Assembly (NCBI GenBank): GCA_050250665.1
Contig: JBFWOF010000076.1
Location: 1 to 23,059 of the forward strand
Reading direction: 5' to 3'
Origin: JADKFD01 sp050250665
GTDB lineage: Bacteria > Pseudomonadota > Gammaproteobacteria > Xanthomonadales > SZUA-5
Length of the DNA stretch: 23,059 bases
Both the position numbers and the translations under genes were made by a program. Below, piece by piece: positions 7,262-15,996 of this stretch. Under the pieces are notes generated by a model, which saw only the letters and a program-made list of their open reading frames with translations, had not been told where the DNA came from and did no database searches. Every line of letters begins with the position of its first letter. The first letter of the stretch is position 1.

Positions 7262-7816
7262 ATGATGAACAGCAGGATTCTGATTCTGGCCATGGCCGTA
7301 GCCTTGTCCCCTCTGACGGCATTCGCCGCCACCGGCCCCTATGTCGACGGCGCCGTCGGTCGAGCTTCGGTGGACGATCAGGGCATAGACGATACCGATA
7401 CCGCGTTCCGGGTGGGCGGTGGCTATCGCTTTTTCGACAACCTTGGTGTTGAACTGGGTTATCAGGACCTCGGCACCATGCGCGACCAGATTGGCGGGGC
7501 TTCAGCCGCAATCGAGGCTGACGGCTTCTACCTCGGCGCCAGCGGCAAGATTCCGCTCTATGACGGCAGCACCGGCTTCTTTCTCAATGCGCGGGCCGGC
7601 CTTTACTTCTGGGACGCCAAGGGCCGGGTGAGTCAGGGCAGCACCACGCTGAATGTCGATGACAGTGACAATGATTTCTACGTAGGAGTGGGCGCGGGAT
7701 ACGATGTCAACGAGCGTTTCGGGCTGGGTCTCAGCTACGATCGCTACAAGCTCGGAGACGGCGGTACCGATCTCAAATACGGCGTTTTCTCGGTGACCGG
7801 AGAGCTTCGCTTCTAA
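7262..7816 (+). CDS. Small outer-membrane beta-barrel protein (OmpA/OmpW-type porin family)
   Basis: Predicted 184-residue outer-membrane protein. The start ATG ATG at 7262-7267 is preceded by AGGAG (7247-7251). A signal peptide runs to about Ala22 (LSPLTAFA). The mature chain alternates polar and hydrophobic residues, with strand and turn patterns such as YVDGAVGRASV, FRVGGGYRFFDNLGVELGYQDLG, FFLNARAGLYFWDAKG, FYVGVGAGYDVNERFGLGLSYDRYKLG and GVFSVTGELRF. It ends in Phe, the typical BAM recognition residue. These features fit an eight-stranded barrel of the OMP_b-brl type. Substrate or partner is unknown. A promoter probably lies in 7069-7245, but I could not define it. Its TAA overlaps the TAG of the convergent EAL gene (4 bases shared). 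Confidence 0.85.
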   Translation: MMNSRILILAMAVALSPLTAFAATGPYVDGAVGRASVDDQGIDDTDTAFRVGGGYRFFDNLGVELGYQDLGTMRDQIGGASAAIEADGFYLGASGKIPLYDGSTGFFLNARAGLYFWDAKGRVSQGSTTLNVDDSDNDFYVGVGAGYDVNERFGLGLSYDRYKLGDGGTDLKYGVFSVTGELRF

Positions 7817-9057
7817 TCACGCAGCCCGTGCCGGTCTAGTCCAGGCTGGCTGGACTGGAGTTCGAGCAGCTGGGAATTGACGTCCAGAGGATCCAGCACC
7901 GCCGGGTCCTGCGGCTTTCCGACCAGCCAGCCTTGCAGATAGCGCACGCCCTGACTCCTGAGGGCGTGCGCCTGTTCGATGGTCTCCACGCCTTCGGCCA
8001 CCATTTCCGCGCCCATCCCGTGCAGCATGGTGACGATACCGCGAACCAGGGCGGCGGCCTTCAGATCTCCGGGCAGCGGCTTCACGAAACTCTGGTCGAG
8101 CTTGATGGTGTCAAACTCCAGCCGATGCAGATGACCAAGGCCGGAATGGCCGGTGCCGAAATCATCCAGCGATACACCGATGCCGTGCCAACGACAGCGG
8201 GAGATCAACTCCTGCACTCGCTCGTAATCCAGCGCCAGGCTCTCGGTGATCTCTGCCTTGATTCGACTGGGCTCCAGACCCGATGCCCTGGCCGTACTGG
8301 CCAGCAAGTCGGCGAAGTCAGGCACCAGCGATTGCCGTGCGGAGATGTTTACGGCCACCCAAGGACGGAAGTCCGAATTCAGACGCCGGTCCAGTTCGGC
8401 CAGCAAGGTGCAGGAGCGCATCAGTGCGTAGTGCCCTACCGGGACAATCAGGGACGTCTCCTCGGCCAGCGCGATGAACTCGCTGGGCGAAACCGGACCA
8501 CGGGTGGGATGATCCCAGCGTACCAGGGCCTCAAAGCCCGCGATCTTGTTTTCATGGAGGTCAAAGATCGGTTGGAAAACCACCCGCAACTGGTCGCCGT
8601 CCAGTGCCTCCAGCAGTTCCCGTTCCAGCCTGATCTTGTCGGCAACCCGGCGCTTCTGGTCGACCACGGCCAGATCATCGCCCTCCGGCTCATCCAGCAC
8701 GCCCACCCTCGCGGCGCGCAATCCCCGCCGGTATCGGGACAATAGGCCCACCAAGAGGCCGCGCAGCACCGGATCGGCCTCATCGAGGCGCTCACGCAGC
8801 TGATCGGCACGGATTTCGGTCACCGAGACCTCAGTGATGGCATCGGCACTGGCACTGCGCGGCGCGCGGTCGATGACGGCCATCTCACCGAGAATCTCGC
8901 CGGCACCCAGATAGCTCAGCGTGAGGCGCTTGCTGCCCTGAGTTGCCCAAACTTCGATCCGACCGCTCTCGATCAGATAAGCCACATCCGGCACATCGCC
9001 TTCCGTGAAGATGCGTTCACCGGGCGCGAATACTCGTTTGGCGCTGGCGGAGCTCAT
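7813..9057 (-). CDS. Cyclic-nucleotide-binding domain / EAL c-di-GMP phosphodiesterase
   Basis: Predicted cytoplasmic enzyme that hydrolyses c-di-GMP to pGpG under control of a ligand-binding domain. It is 414 residues long from ATG 9055-9057 (MSSASAKRVFAPGERIF). Upstream in-frame codons look non-coding and no clear Shine-Dalgarno sequence is seen. Residues about 6-115 form a CRP-like cNMP domain with an intact phosphate-binding cassette (GEMAVIDRAPRSASA, about 57-71). The EAL domain spans about 143-385 with all catalytic elements: EALVRW (176-181), the NIS Asn, AEITES, LDDFGTG, IKLD, AEGVET and LQGW. Enzymatic activity is therefore likely. There is no DNA-binding helix-turn-helix, so it is not a Clp-type regulator. 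The cNMP domain could bind cAMP, cGMP or c-di-GMP. It lies downstream of the pilus gene set but is separated from it by a terminator. Confidence 0.92.
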   Translation of the reverse strand: MSSASAKRVFAPGERIFTEGDVPDVAYLIESGRIEVWATQGSKRLTLSYLGAGEILGEMAVIDRAPRSASADAITEVSVTEIRADQLRERLDEADPVLRGLLVGLLSRYRRGLRAARVGVLDEPEGDDLAVVDQKRRVADKIRLERELLEALDGDQLRVVFQPIFDLHENKIAGFEALVRWDHPTRGPVSPSEFIALAEETSLIVPVGHYALMRSCTLLAELDRRLNSDFRPWVAVNISARQSLVPDFADLLASTARASGLEPSRIKAEITESLALDYERVQELISRCRWHGIGVSLDDFGTGHSGLGHLHRLEFDTIKLDQSFVKPLPGDLKAAALVRGIVTMLHGMGAEMVAEGVETIEQAHALRSQGVRYLQGWLVGKPQDPAVLDPLDVNSQLLELQSSQPGLDRHGLRD

Positions 9058-9137
9058 GTGCGGATACCGAACGGCGTGAAGACCTAGGATAACGGAGTGA
9101 ACGCCGCGCCGCGGGTACAGGGGCCGGCGCGCTCCCA

Positions 9138-9164
9138 CAAAAAAGGGGCCTTGCGGCCCCTTTT
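9138..9164 (-). terminator. Intrinsic terminator after the Ig-repeat lipoprotein gene
   Basis: On the minus strand AAAAGGGGCC, loop GCAA and GGCCCC are followed by six T residues. It begins 22 bases after the stop of the gene at 9187-11889. This is a classic Rho-independent terminator and closes the pil-lipoprotein transcription unit. The complementary A/T tails mean it could also act on the plus strand. Confidence 0.88.
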
Positions 9165-9186
9165 CCGTCTGCTCAGGCCTGGCGGC

Positions 9187-11889
9187 TTAGCCGCATAGCG
9201 GTGAGAAGAAGATCGAACACAGGTTCACGCCCTGCAGCGTCACCGTGGTGCTGGGTGAACCACCGGCTGCCGTGAACACGCACTGGCCGCTGGCTGCGCC
9301 CTGTGCCTGGTCAAGGTTGATCGCCGTGATTCTGGCAATCGTCTCACCGTTGGCATTGGTGATGCCCGGAGGTTGCGGCAACTGAATCTGCGCACCACCC
9401 GAGGCCGTACAGACACCGGTAATCAACACACCCGGAATCGGCTGGCCGTTGCCGTTGAGCAGTCGCAGATTCACCGGTCCACCGTTGCCACCGAAGAAGG
9501 AGGACGGGAAAGCCTGCAGGATCGAGATCGTGGGCGGAATCACGTTGACCACCTGCGATCTACCGACGCCGAAGAAGGTGATCGACGGCGCCTGCACCTG
9601 ATTGGCCACACCGGCCGTAGTCACCGATGCCGTGGTGCAACCGCTGGGACCGGTCAATGCCGACAGCACGCCGGAGTTCGACTGACCATCGACCGTCGTG
9701 GTGGACGAGGCATTGGCGACGGTGAAGCCGATCGGCACACCCTGGATCGGAGCGCCGAGGGCGTCGGCCACGCAGACCGTGACGGTCGTCGTGAGGTTGG
9801 CCGGAATCTGCGCGGGTGATGCCACCAGCGAGCCCGGCGCTGCGCCCGGGAACAACACCAGTTCCGCGTCAGTCACCAACTCGGTGCTGCCCTGCACCAG
9901 TTCACCGGCACCGCGAGCCCAGATGGCCGCCAGACGGCCCAACTGATTGACCGGGTAGTTCATGGTCGTGGTTGCGACGCCAATGTCATTGGTCGGCACA
10001 TTGGGTGTGATGTTGGCCACGGTGGCGCGACCGATCACGTATGGCAGTACCGGACCGTTGTTGACCACCACACCGGTGTCGTTGTTGAAGTTGAAACGCT
10101 GGGTGACATTCAGGCTGCCGGCGCTGTTGATGCGCTCGATCCGTCGTGCGCTCTCCAGATCACGGTTGGCGTTCGACTGCTCACCGAAGACCAGCAGCGT
10201 GTCGCCAGGCCCAGCACCGCCCCCAGCCGAGGTGAATGCACCACCCGGAGCCGTGAACAGGGTACCGCCTTCCTGCGGATCGCCGTCGCCACCGCTGATC
10301 AGGAAGTTGCCCGGACCCGCGGTCGGGAAACCAGCTACCGGCGCGTCGATCAGACCAAAGTCGATCGGCGTGTTCGGCAATACCGGATTGCCCTGACGGT
10401 CGGTGGCCAGCACGCTGATCGTGAGGCTGTAGGTGCCATTCGGATCCGTCGGAATGGTGGTTGCACCACCGACCGGGGCGACACCACCTGTTACCCGATT
10501 GACGCGCAGGGCGTTGACATCGGGCGAAGTAATCTTCAACGAGAACAACTTGCCGTCAGAGATGATGACCGTCTCGTCGCGAGTGACCGGCGAGGTGATC
10601 CCATTATCGACATTGTTGTCAGCCGCATCGGCGGTGACCCGAATCAAGAAGGTTCCTTGTCGGTTTCCTGATACCAAGGTGGCCCCGGCAATGCCTTGTT
10701 GAGTACGGACCTTGACCGAGCGGCCCTGGACGTTCTGGTTGGCCGCATTGACTCCGCGGAAGACTTCACCGCCGTTGGCACCCTGATCAACGATTTCGAA
10801 CTGAACGTTGTTGAAGGTAGCCGTGGTCGGCGGGTCCGGCACCAAGGCCGCTGCTCCGTCCGTCACCCGCGCCTGCAGCAGCAAGGTGTTGTTGCCGCCC
10901 GAACCTTGAACGTAGAGGCTGGTCGCCGGGCGGATCAGATCGATGTTGGCCGGCAACTGCGGAGCCTGCGCGACAATCGTGAACACCTGCTGCTCGGACA
11001 GATTGGCCCCGGTATCGGGATCCTGCGCCGTCACGGTCAGCGTGAACGGACCTGGCTGGGTAGCCTGACCGGTGATGTTGTACGAATGAATGAAGATGGT
11101 CTTCTTGCCCGCGACCACATCAGCAGGACCCGCGCCCACAAGAGCCAGGAACTCGTTGTCCGGTGTGCTCGGATCATCCAGCTGCGAATACGCGGTATTG
11201 GTGATTGGATTCAGCGAGAGCTGGATCGCGCCTGACGGCAGCAACTGCCCGCGGATGTCGCGACGCGTAATCGTGACTTCGGTCACGAAGGGTGATCCCC
11301 AGAAAGGCTCGATACCAAAGACATTGGCCGGGAGCACAGTCCGCTCTGGCGCAATCTCGATGCGCTTGAACGGAGGCGGTCCCTGCGTCACGGTAAAGGG
11401 AATCTCCAGCGCCAGGGTTCGGCCGGGCTGATCCGGATCAGGGGTCGATGCGGTGACGACTACCGAACCCGGATCCAACTGGGAATGGAGGAAAAACGTT
11501 GCCAAACCGCCTGTAGTTTCAGTGAAGATCACGCCGAAATAGGTCGTGAACTCATTGATGTTGGTTGTCTCCGGATCATCCAGGATGGACAGCGCCAGAG
11601 AGCGCACACTGTTGGAACTGAGGTTTACCACCGTGCCATCAGCCACCGGCGCACCATTCGATCTCAGCACCCGCACGTTCAACTGCACCCAATAAGGCGA
11701 GTTGCTTTCCGGTGGTATCTGACTTCGATTTGATGGCAGCGAGGTGACCCCACCGACGATGTCATACCGCATCGAGCCGGATGAGGGCGGGGTGAAGCTG
11801 CCGCCTCCGTTTCCGGATCCACCGCCACCACAGCCGGCCATCAGCGTGGTTGCCAATCCGACGGCCAGAAATTTCTTCCAAGCGCTCAT
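9187..11889 (-). CDS. Ig-repeat (invasin/Big-like) lipoprotein downstream of pilQ
   Basis: A 900-residue predicted lipoprotein. The ATG at 11887-11889 has AGGAGA 7 bases upstream, and an upstream in-frame ATG (11910) lacks this. The signal peptide MSAWKKFLAVGLATTLMAGC ends in a lipobox with Cys20, followed by a Gly/Ser-rich linker. The rest is a chain of beta-rich Ig-like modules, judged at roughly five to seven. They show the phrasing of bacterial Big_1/invasin repeats (VQLNVRVLRSNGAPVADGTVV, ISVLATDRQGNPVLPNTPIDF, TVCVADALGAPIQGVPIGFTV, LRLLNGNGQPIPGVLITGV). The last modules carry Cys pairs, and the protein ends with a Cys pair (C891, C899). It starts 53 bases after pilQ with no terminator between, so co-transcription is likely. 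Its role is unknown. Adhesin, pilus or secretin accessory, or cell-envelope scaffold are possible. Confidence 0.88.
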   Translation of the reverse strand: MSAWKKFLAVGLATTLMAGCGGGGSGNGGGSFTPPSSGSMRYDIVGGVTSLPSNRSQIPPESNSPYWVQLNVRVLRSNGAPVADGTVVNLSSNSVRSLALSILDDPETTNINEFTTYFGVIFTETTGGLATFFLHSQLDPGSVVVTASTPDPDQPGRTLALEIPFTVTQGPPPFKRIEIAPERTVLPANVFGIEPFWGSPFVTEVTITRRDIRGQLLPSGAIQLSLNPITNTAYSQLDDPSTPDNEFLALVGAGPADVVAGKKTIFIHSYNITGQATQPGPFTLTVTAQDPDTGANLSEQQVFTIVAQAPQLPANIDLIRPATSLYVQGSGGNNTLLLQARVTDGAAALVPDPPTTATFNNVQFEIVDQGANGGEVFRGVNAANQNVQGRSVKVRTQQGIAGATLVSGNRQGTFLIRVTADAADNNVDNGITSPVTRDETVIISDGKLFSLKITSPDVNALRVNRVTGGVAPVGGATTIPTDPNGTYSLTISVLATDRQGNPVLPNTPIDFGLIDAPVAGFPTAGPGNFLISGGDGDPQEGGTLFTAPGGAFTSAGGGAGPGDTLLVFGEQSNANRDLESARRIERINSAGSLNVTQRFNFNNDTGVVVNNGPVLPYVIGRATVANITPNVPTNDIGVATTTMNYPVNQLGRLAAIWARGAGELVQGSTELVTDAELVLFPGAAPGSLVASPAQIPANLTTTVTVCVADALGAPIQGVPIGFTVANASSTTTVDGQSNSGVLSALTGPSGCTTASVTTAGVANQVQAPSITFFGVGRSQVVNVIPPTISILQAFPSSFFGGNGGPVNLRLLNGNGQPIPGVLITGVCTASGGAQIQLPQPPGITNANGETIARITAINLDQAQGAASGQCVFTAAGGSPSTTVTLQGVNLCSIFFSPLCG

Positions 11890-11942
11890 CGTCGCTCTCC
11901 TGATACTCATCTTGATTATCCGTTGGCTTTTAATGTCCGATC

Positions 11943-14201
11943 TCACTTGGAGTCGACGAGAATCTTGGGCGTCACAAAGATCAGCAACTCGACTTTGCTG
12001 TTCTGACGGTCCTTGTTGCGGAACAGATTGCCGATCGCAGGAATGTCGCCCAACACCGGCACCTTGGTCAGCGTGTCGTTACGTTCGAACTCGTAGATAC
12101 CACCGAGCACGACCGTCTGGCCATTGTCGACCAGCGCGCCGGTCTGAACCTCGCGCTTGTCGATGATCGGGACCTGTCCACCGGGAGTGGTGATGAATCC
12201 CGACAGATTGTCCTTCTTGACCTTCAATTGCAGGAAAACCCGACCATCGGCCGTGATGCGCGGCGTGACCAGCAGCTCCAGGACGATCTCCTTGAAGGCC
12301 ACGGTCGCTGTAGGCACACCGCCGCCACTGGACTGCAGGGTCACATATCCCACTTCCTGACCCTGCTTGATGACGGCTTCCTGTTGATCGGCCGTGATCA
12401 CTTTCGGGCTGGACAGCAGTTCACCGCGATCCTCGGATTCCAGTGCGGAAAGTTCCATATCCAGAATGTAATCCGCACCCAGGATCGTGGTCGCGAAGGA
12501 TCCCGCTCCCGGAGCCGCTACCGGCAGGTTGAAGTTAAGACGATTGAGCGCGCTGGGTGCGACAACGCCGCCGCCGGTTCCGTCTCCCAAACCAACCGGC
12601 AAGGCACTGGAGGCGCCGCTCAGGCGATTCGACAGGCCCAGTCCCACCATCTGATCAGTGGCCCCGAGGCTGCCGCCGATGGTGATCAAATTACCATCGC
12701 CGTCTTCATTGGCGCCGGAAATTCCGAAGCGCGCGCCCAGCTGTTTGCGGAACCCTTCCTGAGCGATCACGATCCGCGATTCGATCAGAACCTGACGCAC
12801 CGGCTTGTCCAGGATTGCGACCAGGGTACGTACCTTTTCGACGCGCTCCGGAATGTCGGTGACGATCAAGGTGTTGGTGCGCTCGTCATAACTTACCGAC
12901 CCTCGCGGAGACAACACACCTCTGGACTGGCCCGCCTGTGGAGTTTTCCCGCCGCCGGCCTGTGCCTGGAGCGTGTCCGTCGTCATCAGCTTCGCCAGAT
13001 CCTCCGCCCTGCCGTAACTGATGGGGATGTAGTCGACGATGACTTCGGCCCGATCCTCCATGGCGATGCGGGCATCTTCAAGCGCTTGCTCACGCTCCGC
13101 GATCTCCTTGGTTGGAGCCACCCAGATCACGGAGCCGTTGCGGCGCTTGTCGAGTCCCTTGGCCTGCAAAATGATGTCCAGAGCCTGATCCCAGGGAACG
13201 TTGACCAATCGAAGCGTCACATTGCCCTGCACGGAATCGGCAACCACAATGTTCAGTTCCGAGACGTCAGCGACCAGTTGAAGCACCGACCGAACCGGAA
13301 TGTCCTGGAAATTGAAGGTGACGCGATTTCCGCTGTATACGGGCGGATCAGTCGCCAGCCGCTTCTTCGGCTCAATGCGCTTCGGCGAGATTTCGACGAC
13401 ATACTCGGAGCCCGCCTGATAGGCAAGCTTGTCATAGTCAGCACTGGTGGCAAACGTCATTCGGGTGCCGCCGCCCTGTGCCTTGGCATCAATAGACTCG
13501 ACCGGCGTGGCGAAGTCGACCACGTCCAGACGCTTCTGGAACTTGGCTGGCAGCGTGACGTTGGGCAGATCAAGAACCAGGCGACCGCCTTCTTCGCGCA
13601 GATTGGCGTTGGCGCCGTCGCCGGAGAAGCCGAGGATCAGTCGTCCTTCACCGGCCTTGCCTCGTCGGAAATCGATGGAGGTGAGCTCGACCGCGTTGCT
13701 TGCCACCACCGATTTGGCTGGATCAGTCGGGGCCTTGCTGGCAACGACATCAGCAAAGCCATTCTGGACGCGCACGACCAGGGCTTTGCCCTCACGCCGG
13801 GATTCATAGGGCGCGGATCGGTACAGGTCGATGACCACGCGCGTTCGCCCGCCCGCCTCGACCGCAGTGACGGCCTTGGCGGCGCCGGTGGCGATGGACA
13901 GCATCCTCGCCTCGAACTGGTTGCTGGTGTCTGCGAGATCGATAGCAATGCGCGGCGGATCGCTGGTCGCGAAGATCTTGGGATCCGCGCTGCCGCTCTC
14001 CATTTCCAATGCCACTTCCACGACTCCACCGGGCATCGGTTGGAAGCTGACGTTCTTGAGCACGTCAGCGGCGCTTACGGCGCCGGCAGTGGTCAACAGA
14101 CCCAGTGCCACAACCGCCAATCCGGCTGCCTTCCGGAACTGTTGCTGGAGCTTCGGCCCGAAATAACTTCCGAGCATGCGCGAGAGGCTCTTCTCATTCA
14201 T
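11943..14201 (-). CDS. pilQ: Type IV pilus secretin PilQ
   Basis: Outer-membrane secretin through which the type IV pilus exits. It has 752 residues from ATG 14199-14201 (MNEKSLSRML). The only purine stretch upstream is GGGGG. The signal peptide has a long n-region and ends near AVSA/AD (about 44). Two AMIN domains (about 48-135 and 155-245) bind peptidoglycan. An STN/N0 domain (about 295-355, VTFNFQDIPVRSVLQLVADVS) is followed by a secretin N1 domain (VDYIPISYGRAEDLAKLM), with a Gly-rich insert, and the secretin core (RQVLIESRIVIAQEGFRKQLG to GGIYEFERNDTLTKVPVLGDIP...LLIFVTPKIL). It lies 21 bases after pilP. The aroK-aroB pair that follows pilQ in Pseudomonas is absent here. Confidence 0.96.
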   Translation of the reverse strand: MNEKSLSRMLGSYFGPKLQQQFRKAAGLAVVALGLLTTAGAVSAADVLKNVSFQPMPGGVVEVALEMESGSADPKIFATSDPPRIAIDLADTSNQFEARMLSIATGAAKAVTAVEAGGRTRVVIDLYRSAPYESRREGKALVVRVQNGFADVVASKAPTDPAKSVVASNAVELTSIDFRRGKAGEGRLILGFSGDGANANLREEGGRLVLDLPNVTLPAKFQKRLDVVDFATPVESIDAKAQGGGTRMTFATSADYDKLAYQAGSEYVVEISPKRIEPKKRLATDPPVYSGNRVTFNFQDIPVRSVLQLVADVSELNIVVADSVQGNVTLRLVNVPWDQALDIILQAKGLDKRRNGSVIWVAPTKEIAEREQALEDARIAMEDRAEVIVDYIPISYGRAEDLAKLMTTDTLQAQAGGGKTPQAGQSRGVLSPRGSVSYDERTNTLIVTDIPERVEKVRTLVAILDKPVRQVLIESRIVIAQEGFRKQLGARFGISGANEDGDGNLITIGGSLGATDQMVGLGLSNRLSGASSALPVGLGDGTGGGVVAPSALNRLNFNLPVAAPGAGSFATTILGADYILDMELSALESEDRGELLSSPKVITADQQEAVIKQGQEVGYVTLQSSGGGVPTATVAFKEIVLELLVTPRITADGRVFLQLKVKKDNLSGFITTPGGQVPIIDKREVQTGALVDNGQTVVLGGIYEFERNDTLTKVPVLGDIPAIGNLFRNKDRQNSKVELLIFVTPKILVDSK

Positions 14202-14222
14202 GTCGTCAACCCCCAAAAGGCA

Positions 14223-14753
14223 TCATTCATCATCAAGCGCAATCGCGGAACGGCGCTCTTCCCATCCCCCGAGTCCGTTCGGAAACAGCTCGACCAATTC
14301 AATTCGGTCCTCGTATACACCGACGATCTTTCCATCATTTTGGCCCAAATAGTTACTCGGTTTGACGCGGTGTACCACGCCGGACGGATCCTTGATCAAT
14401 CCGAAGATATTGTCGCCGGCTCCCATCGTACCGACCATGTCCAGGCTGTCGAGGGGAAATGACTCCAGCTCATCCTTGCGCCTGTCGCGATCCGGTCGCG
14501 GACCGCTGCCCGCAGCGACCGCATCTGGCTCATCCCGGCGATCAGCCAGGACGCGGGAGAACGGATCGCGAAAGGCCTGCGCCGCATATTCGAACGATTC
14601 AAATTCCTGCATTTTTGGTAGCGGCGGCAATGGCTTGCCCGGCCGTTGCTTTACCGCCGAAATGTAGGATTCCAGCTCGTCGCGACTGTCTGCGCAGCCG
14701 CCGATCGTCAGGACCAATACGCAGATTCCCAGAAATAGAGGGGTACGATTCAT
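14223..14753 (-). CDS. pilP: Type IV pilus inner-membrane lipoprotein PilP
   Basis: Links the PilN/PilO inner-membrane complex to the PilQ secretin in the periplasm. It is 176 residues from ATG 14751-14753, with GGAGG five bases upstream. The signal peptide ends in the lipobox TIGGC (Cys20). A flexible, Pro-rich stretch (about 35-50) precedes RDPFSRVL, and a charged linker follows. The C-terminal PilP homology domain (about 100-170) includes LDMVGTMGAGDNIFGLIKDP and RVKPSNYLGQNDGKI. Pro/Lys-rich residues just after the lipid anchor are expected to contact PilN/O. The length is usual. The ATG lies two bases beyond the pilO TGA. Confidence 0.95.
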   Translation of the reverse strand: MNRTPLFLGICVLVLTIGGCADSRDELESYISAVKQRPGKPLPPLPKMQEFESFEYAAQAFRDPFSRVLADRRDEPDAVAAGSGPRPDRDRRKDELESFPLDSLDMVGTMGAGDNIFGLIKDPSGVVHRVKPSNYLGQNDGKIVGVYEDRIELVELFPNGLGGWEERRSAIALDDE

Positions 14754-14755
14754 GA

Positions 14756-15397
14756 TCACCTCCGACGGCCGACGGGTTGAGACGCCGATTGCTCGTCATC
14801 GTCGAGATAGCGGTAGGTCTTGACCGTGCCTTCGAGAATAAGCTGACCGGGCGGCGCATTGGTGTCGCGCGTATTCTGCTTGAGCGAGATGTCATGCATG
14901 GTCAGGATAACTACCCGTGGCAGCGAGGCCACCCCGCTGACAAATTCGCCGAATTGATGGTAAGAACCGACCATGCGCAGTGAAATTGGCTTCTCTGCGT
15001 AAAAATCCTTTGAAATCTCAGCCTGCGGCTCAAATAGCTCGTTGGCGATACCGGAAGCCAGGGCTGTCTGCGAGATGTCCACGAGCAAATCCGGCATTTC
15101 GGTCTTGCCTGGCAACTGCCGCAGCATCTGTTGCAGCACCAGTTCGATCTGCTGCAACTGTTCCCGGTAGGCCTGCAGATTGGCAGCCCGCTCCTGCTTG
15201 TGCTCGAAATCCTGACGCAGCTGGCGCTCCTTGGCCACCAGCCCGTCAAATTCTTCGTGCCGAGGGCTGAAGTACAGATACCAACCAAGGCCACAGATCA
15301 CCAGGAACAGAATTCCCGCGAATACCGCCTGCACCGCGATCGGGGACGATCCCAGATTGTTGATGTCGGCTTTGCGAAGATCGTCAAATAGGCTCAT
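14756..15397 (-). CDS. pilO: Type IV pilus alignment protein PilO
   Basis: Inner-membrane partner of PilN that forms the periplasmic ring of the pilus alignment complex. It has 213 residues. The ATG overlaps the pilN stop (ATGA), and GGAGG lies about 10 bases upstream. A short cytoplasmic tail (MSLFDDLRKADINN) is followed by one membrane helix (about 23-45), then a coiled-coil region rich in Glu/Gln/Arg (about 50-95). A ferredoxin-like domain (about 105-200) contains EMPDLLVDISQTALASGI and SLRMVGSYHQFGEFVSGVASLPR. All these match the PilO family in order and length. Confidence 0.95.
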   Translation of the reverse strand: MSLFDDLRKADINNLGSSPIAVQAVFAGILFLVICGLGWYLYFSPRHEEFDGLVAKERQLRQDFEHKQERAANLQAYREQLQQIELVLQQMLRQLPGKTEMPDLLVDISQTALASGIANELFEPQAEISKDFYAEKPISLRMVGSYHQFGEFVSGVASLPRVVILTMHDISLKQNTRDTNAPPGQLILEGTVKTYRYLDDDEQSASQPVGRRR

Positions 15398-15996
15398 CGC
15401 TTCGGACCTCCGGTTGCCGTGGTCATCGGCATTTCCGCACCCTCGTCTTTCTTGTTCGGATCTTCAAGATTGACCTTCAAGGAAAAGACGTAAGGAACGC
15501 TCTTGTCCTCGCCGCGCGCCTCAATCTTGATGATTTCCGATTCCTTCAGCCAGGCTGAGGCATCGAGGTTGCGCATATAGGCCGACACCCGGGCGTTGGA
15601 CTGCGCGACCCCCTCCAGCGTCAACGTGGCACCGCTCTGCTTGATCGAGCTCAGCTGGACGCCATCGGGGAGGGTTCGTACCAGCTCATCGAACAGATGA
15701 ACCATCTGCGAGCGCGTTGCCTGCAGCTGCTCGATGATCTCCTTGCGGGCGATCAAACGGTCGCGCTGTCGGTCGAGCTCTTCGATTTCCTTGATCTGTG
15801 CATCGAGCGCCGTGATTTCCCGGGCAAGCATCTGATTGCGCTCGGTCTGAGCATCAACCTGAGTGCCGATGAACCAGAGCGCGGCAAAGACCGTGAGCAC
15901 TGCGGCAACGGCAGCAACACCCAGCAACACATAAAATTCCTGCTGGCGTTGCTTTCGGCGCTCTTCGCGCCACGGAAGTAGGTTGATTCTGGCCAT
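15394..15996 (-). CDS. pilN: Type IV pilus assembly protein PilN
   Basis: Couples cytoplasmic PilM to the periplasmic PilO/PilP complex. The start ATG 15994-15996 shares one base with the pilM stop (TAATG), and GAGGAG lies about 10 bases upstream. The resulting protein has 200 residues. Its N-terminus MARINLLPWRE carries the INLLP motif that fits into PilM. One membrane helix (about 22-43) is followed by a coiled coil (about 45-90) and a periplasmic domain with FDELVRTLPDGVQLSSIKQSG and SNARVSAYMRNLDAS. The C-terminal tail is charged and short. Family length and order are normal. Confidence 0.95.
   Translation of the reverse strand: MARINLLPWREERRKQRQQEFYVLLGVAAVAAVLTVFAALWFIGTQVDAQTERNQMLAREITALDAQIKEIEELDRQRDRLIARKEIIEQLQATRSQMVHLFDELVRTLPDGVQLSSIKQSGATLTLEGVAQSNARVSAYMRNLDASAWLKESEIIKIEARGEDKSVPYVFSLKVNLEDPNKKDEGAEMPMTTATGGPKR

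Noticed and set aside
12228..14462. 744-codon open frame on the plus strand opposite pilQ and pilP
   Set aside because: It is antisense to two clear genes. Its translation has no domain pattern or signal, and GC-rich codon bias explains the lack of stops.
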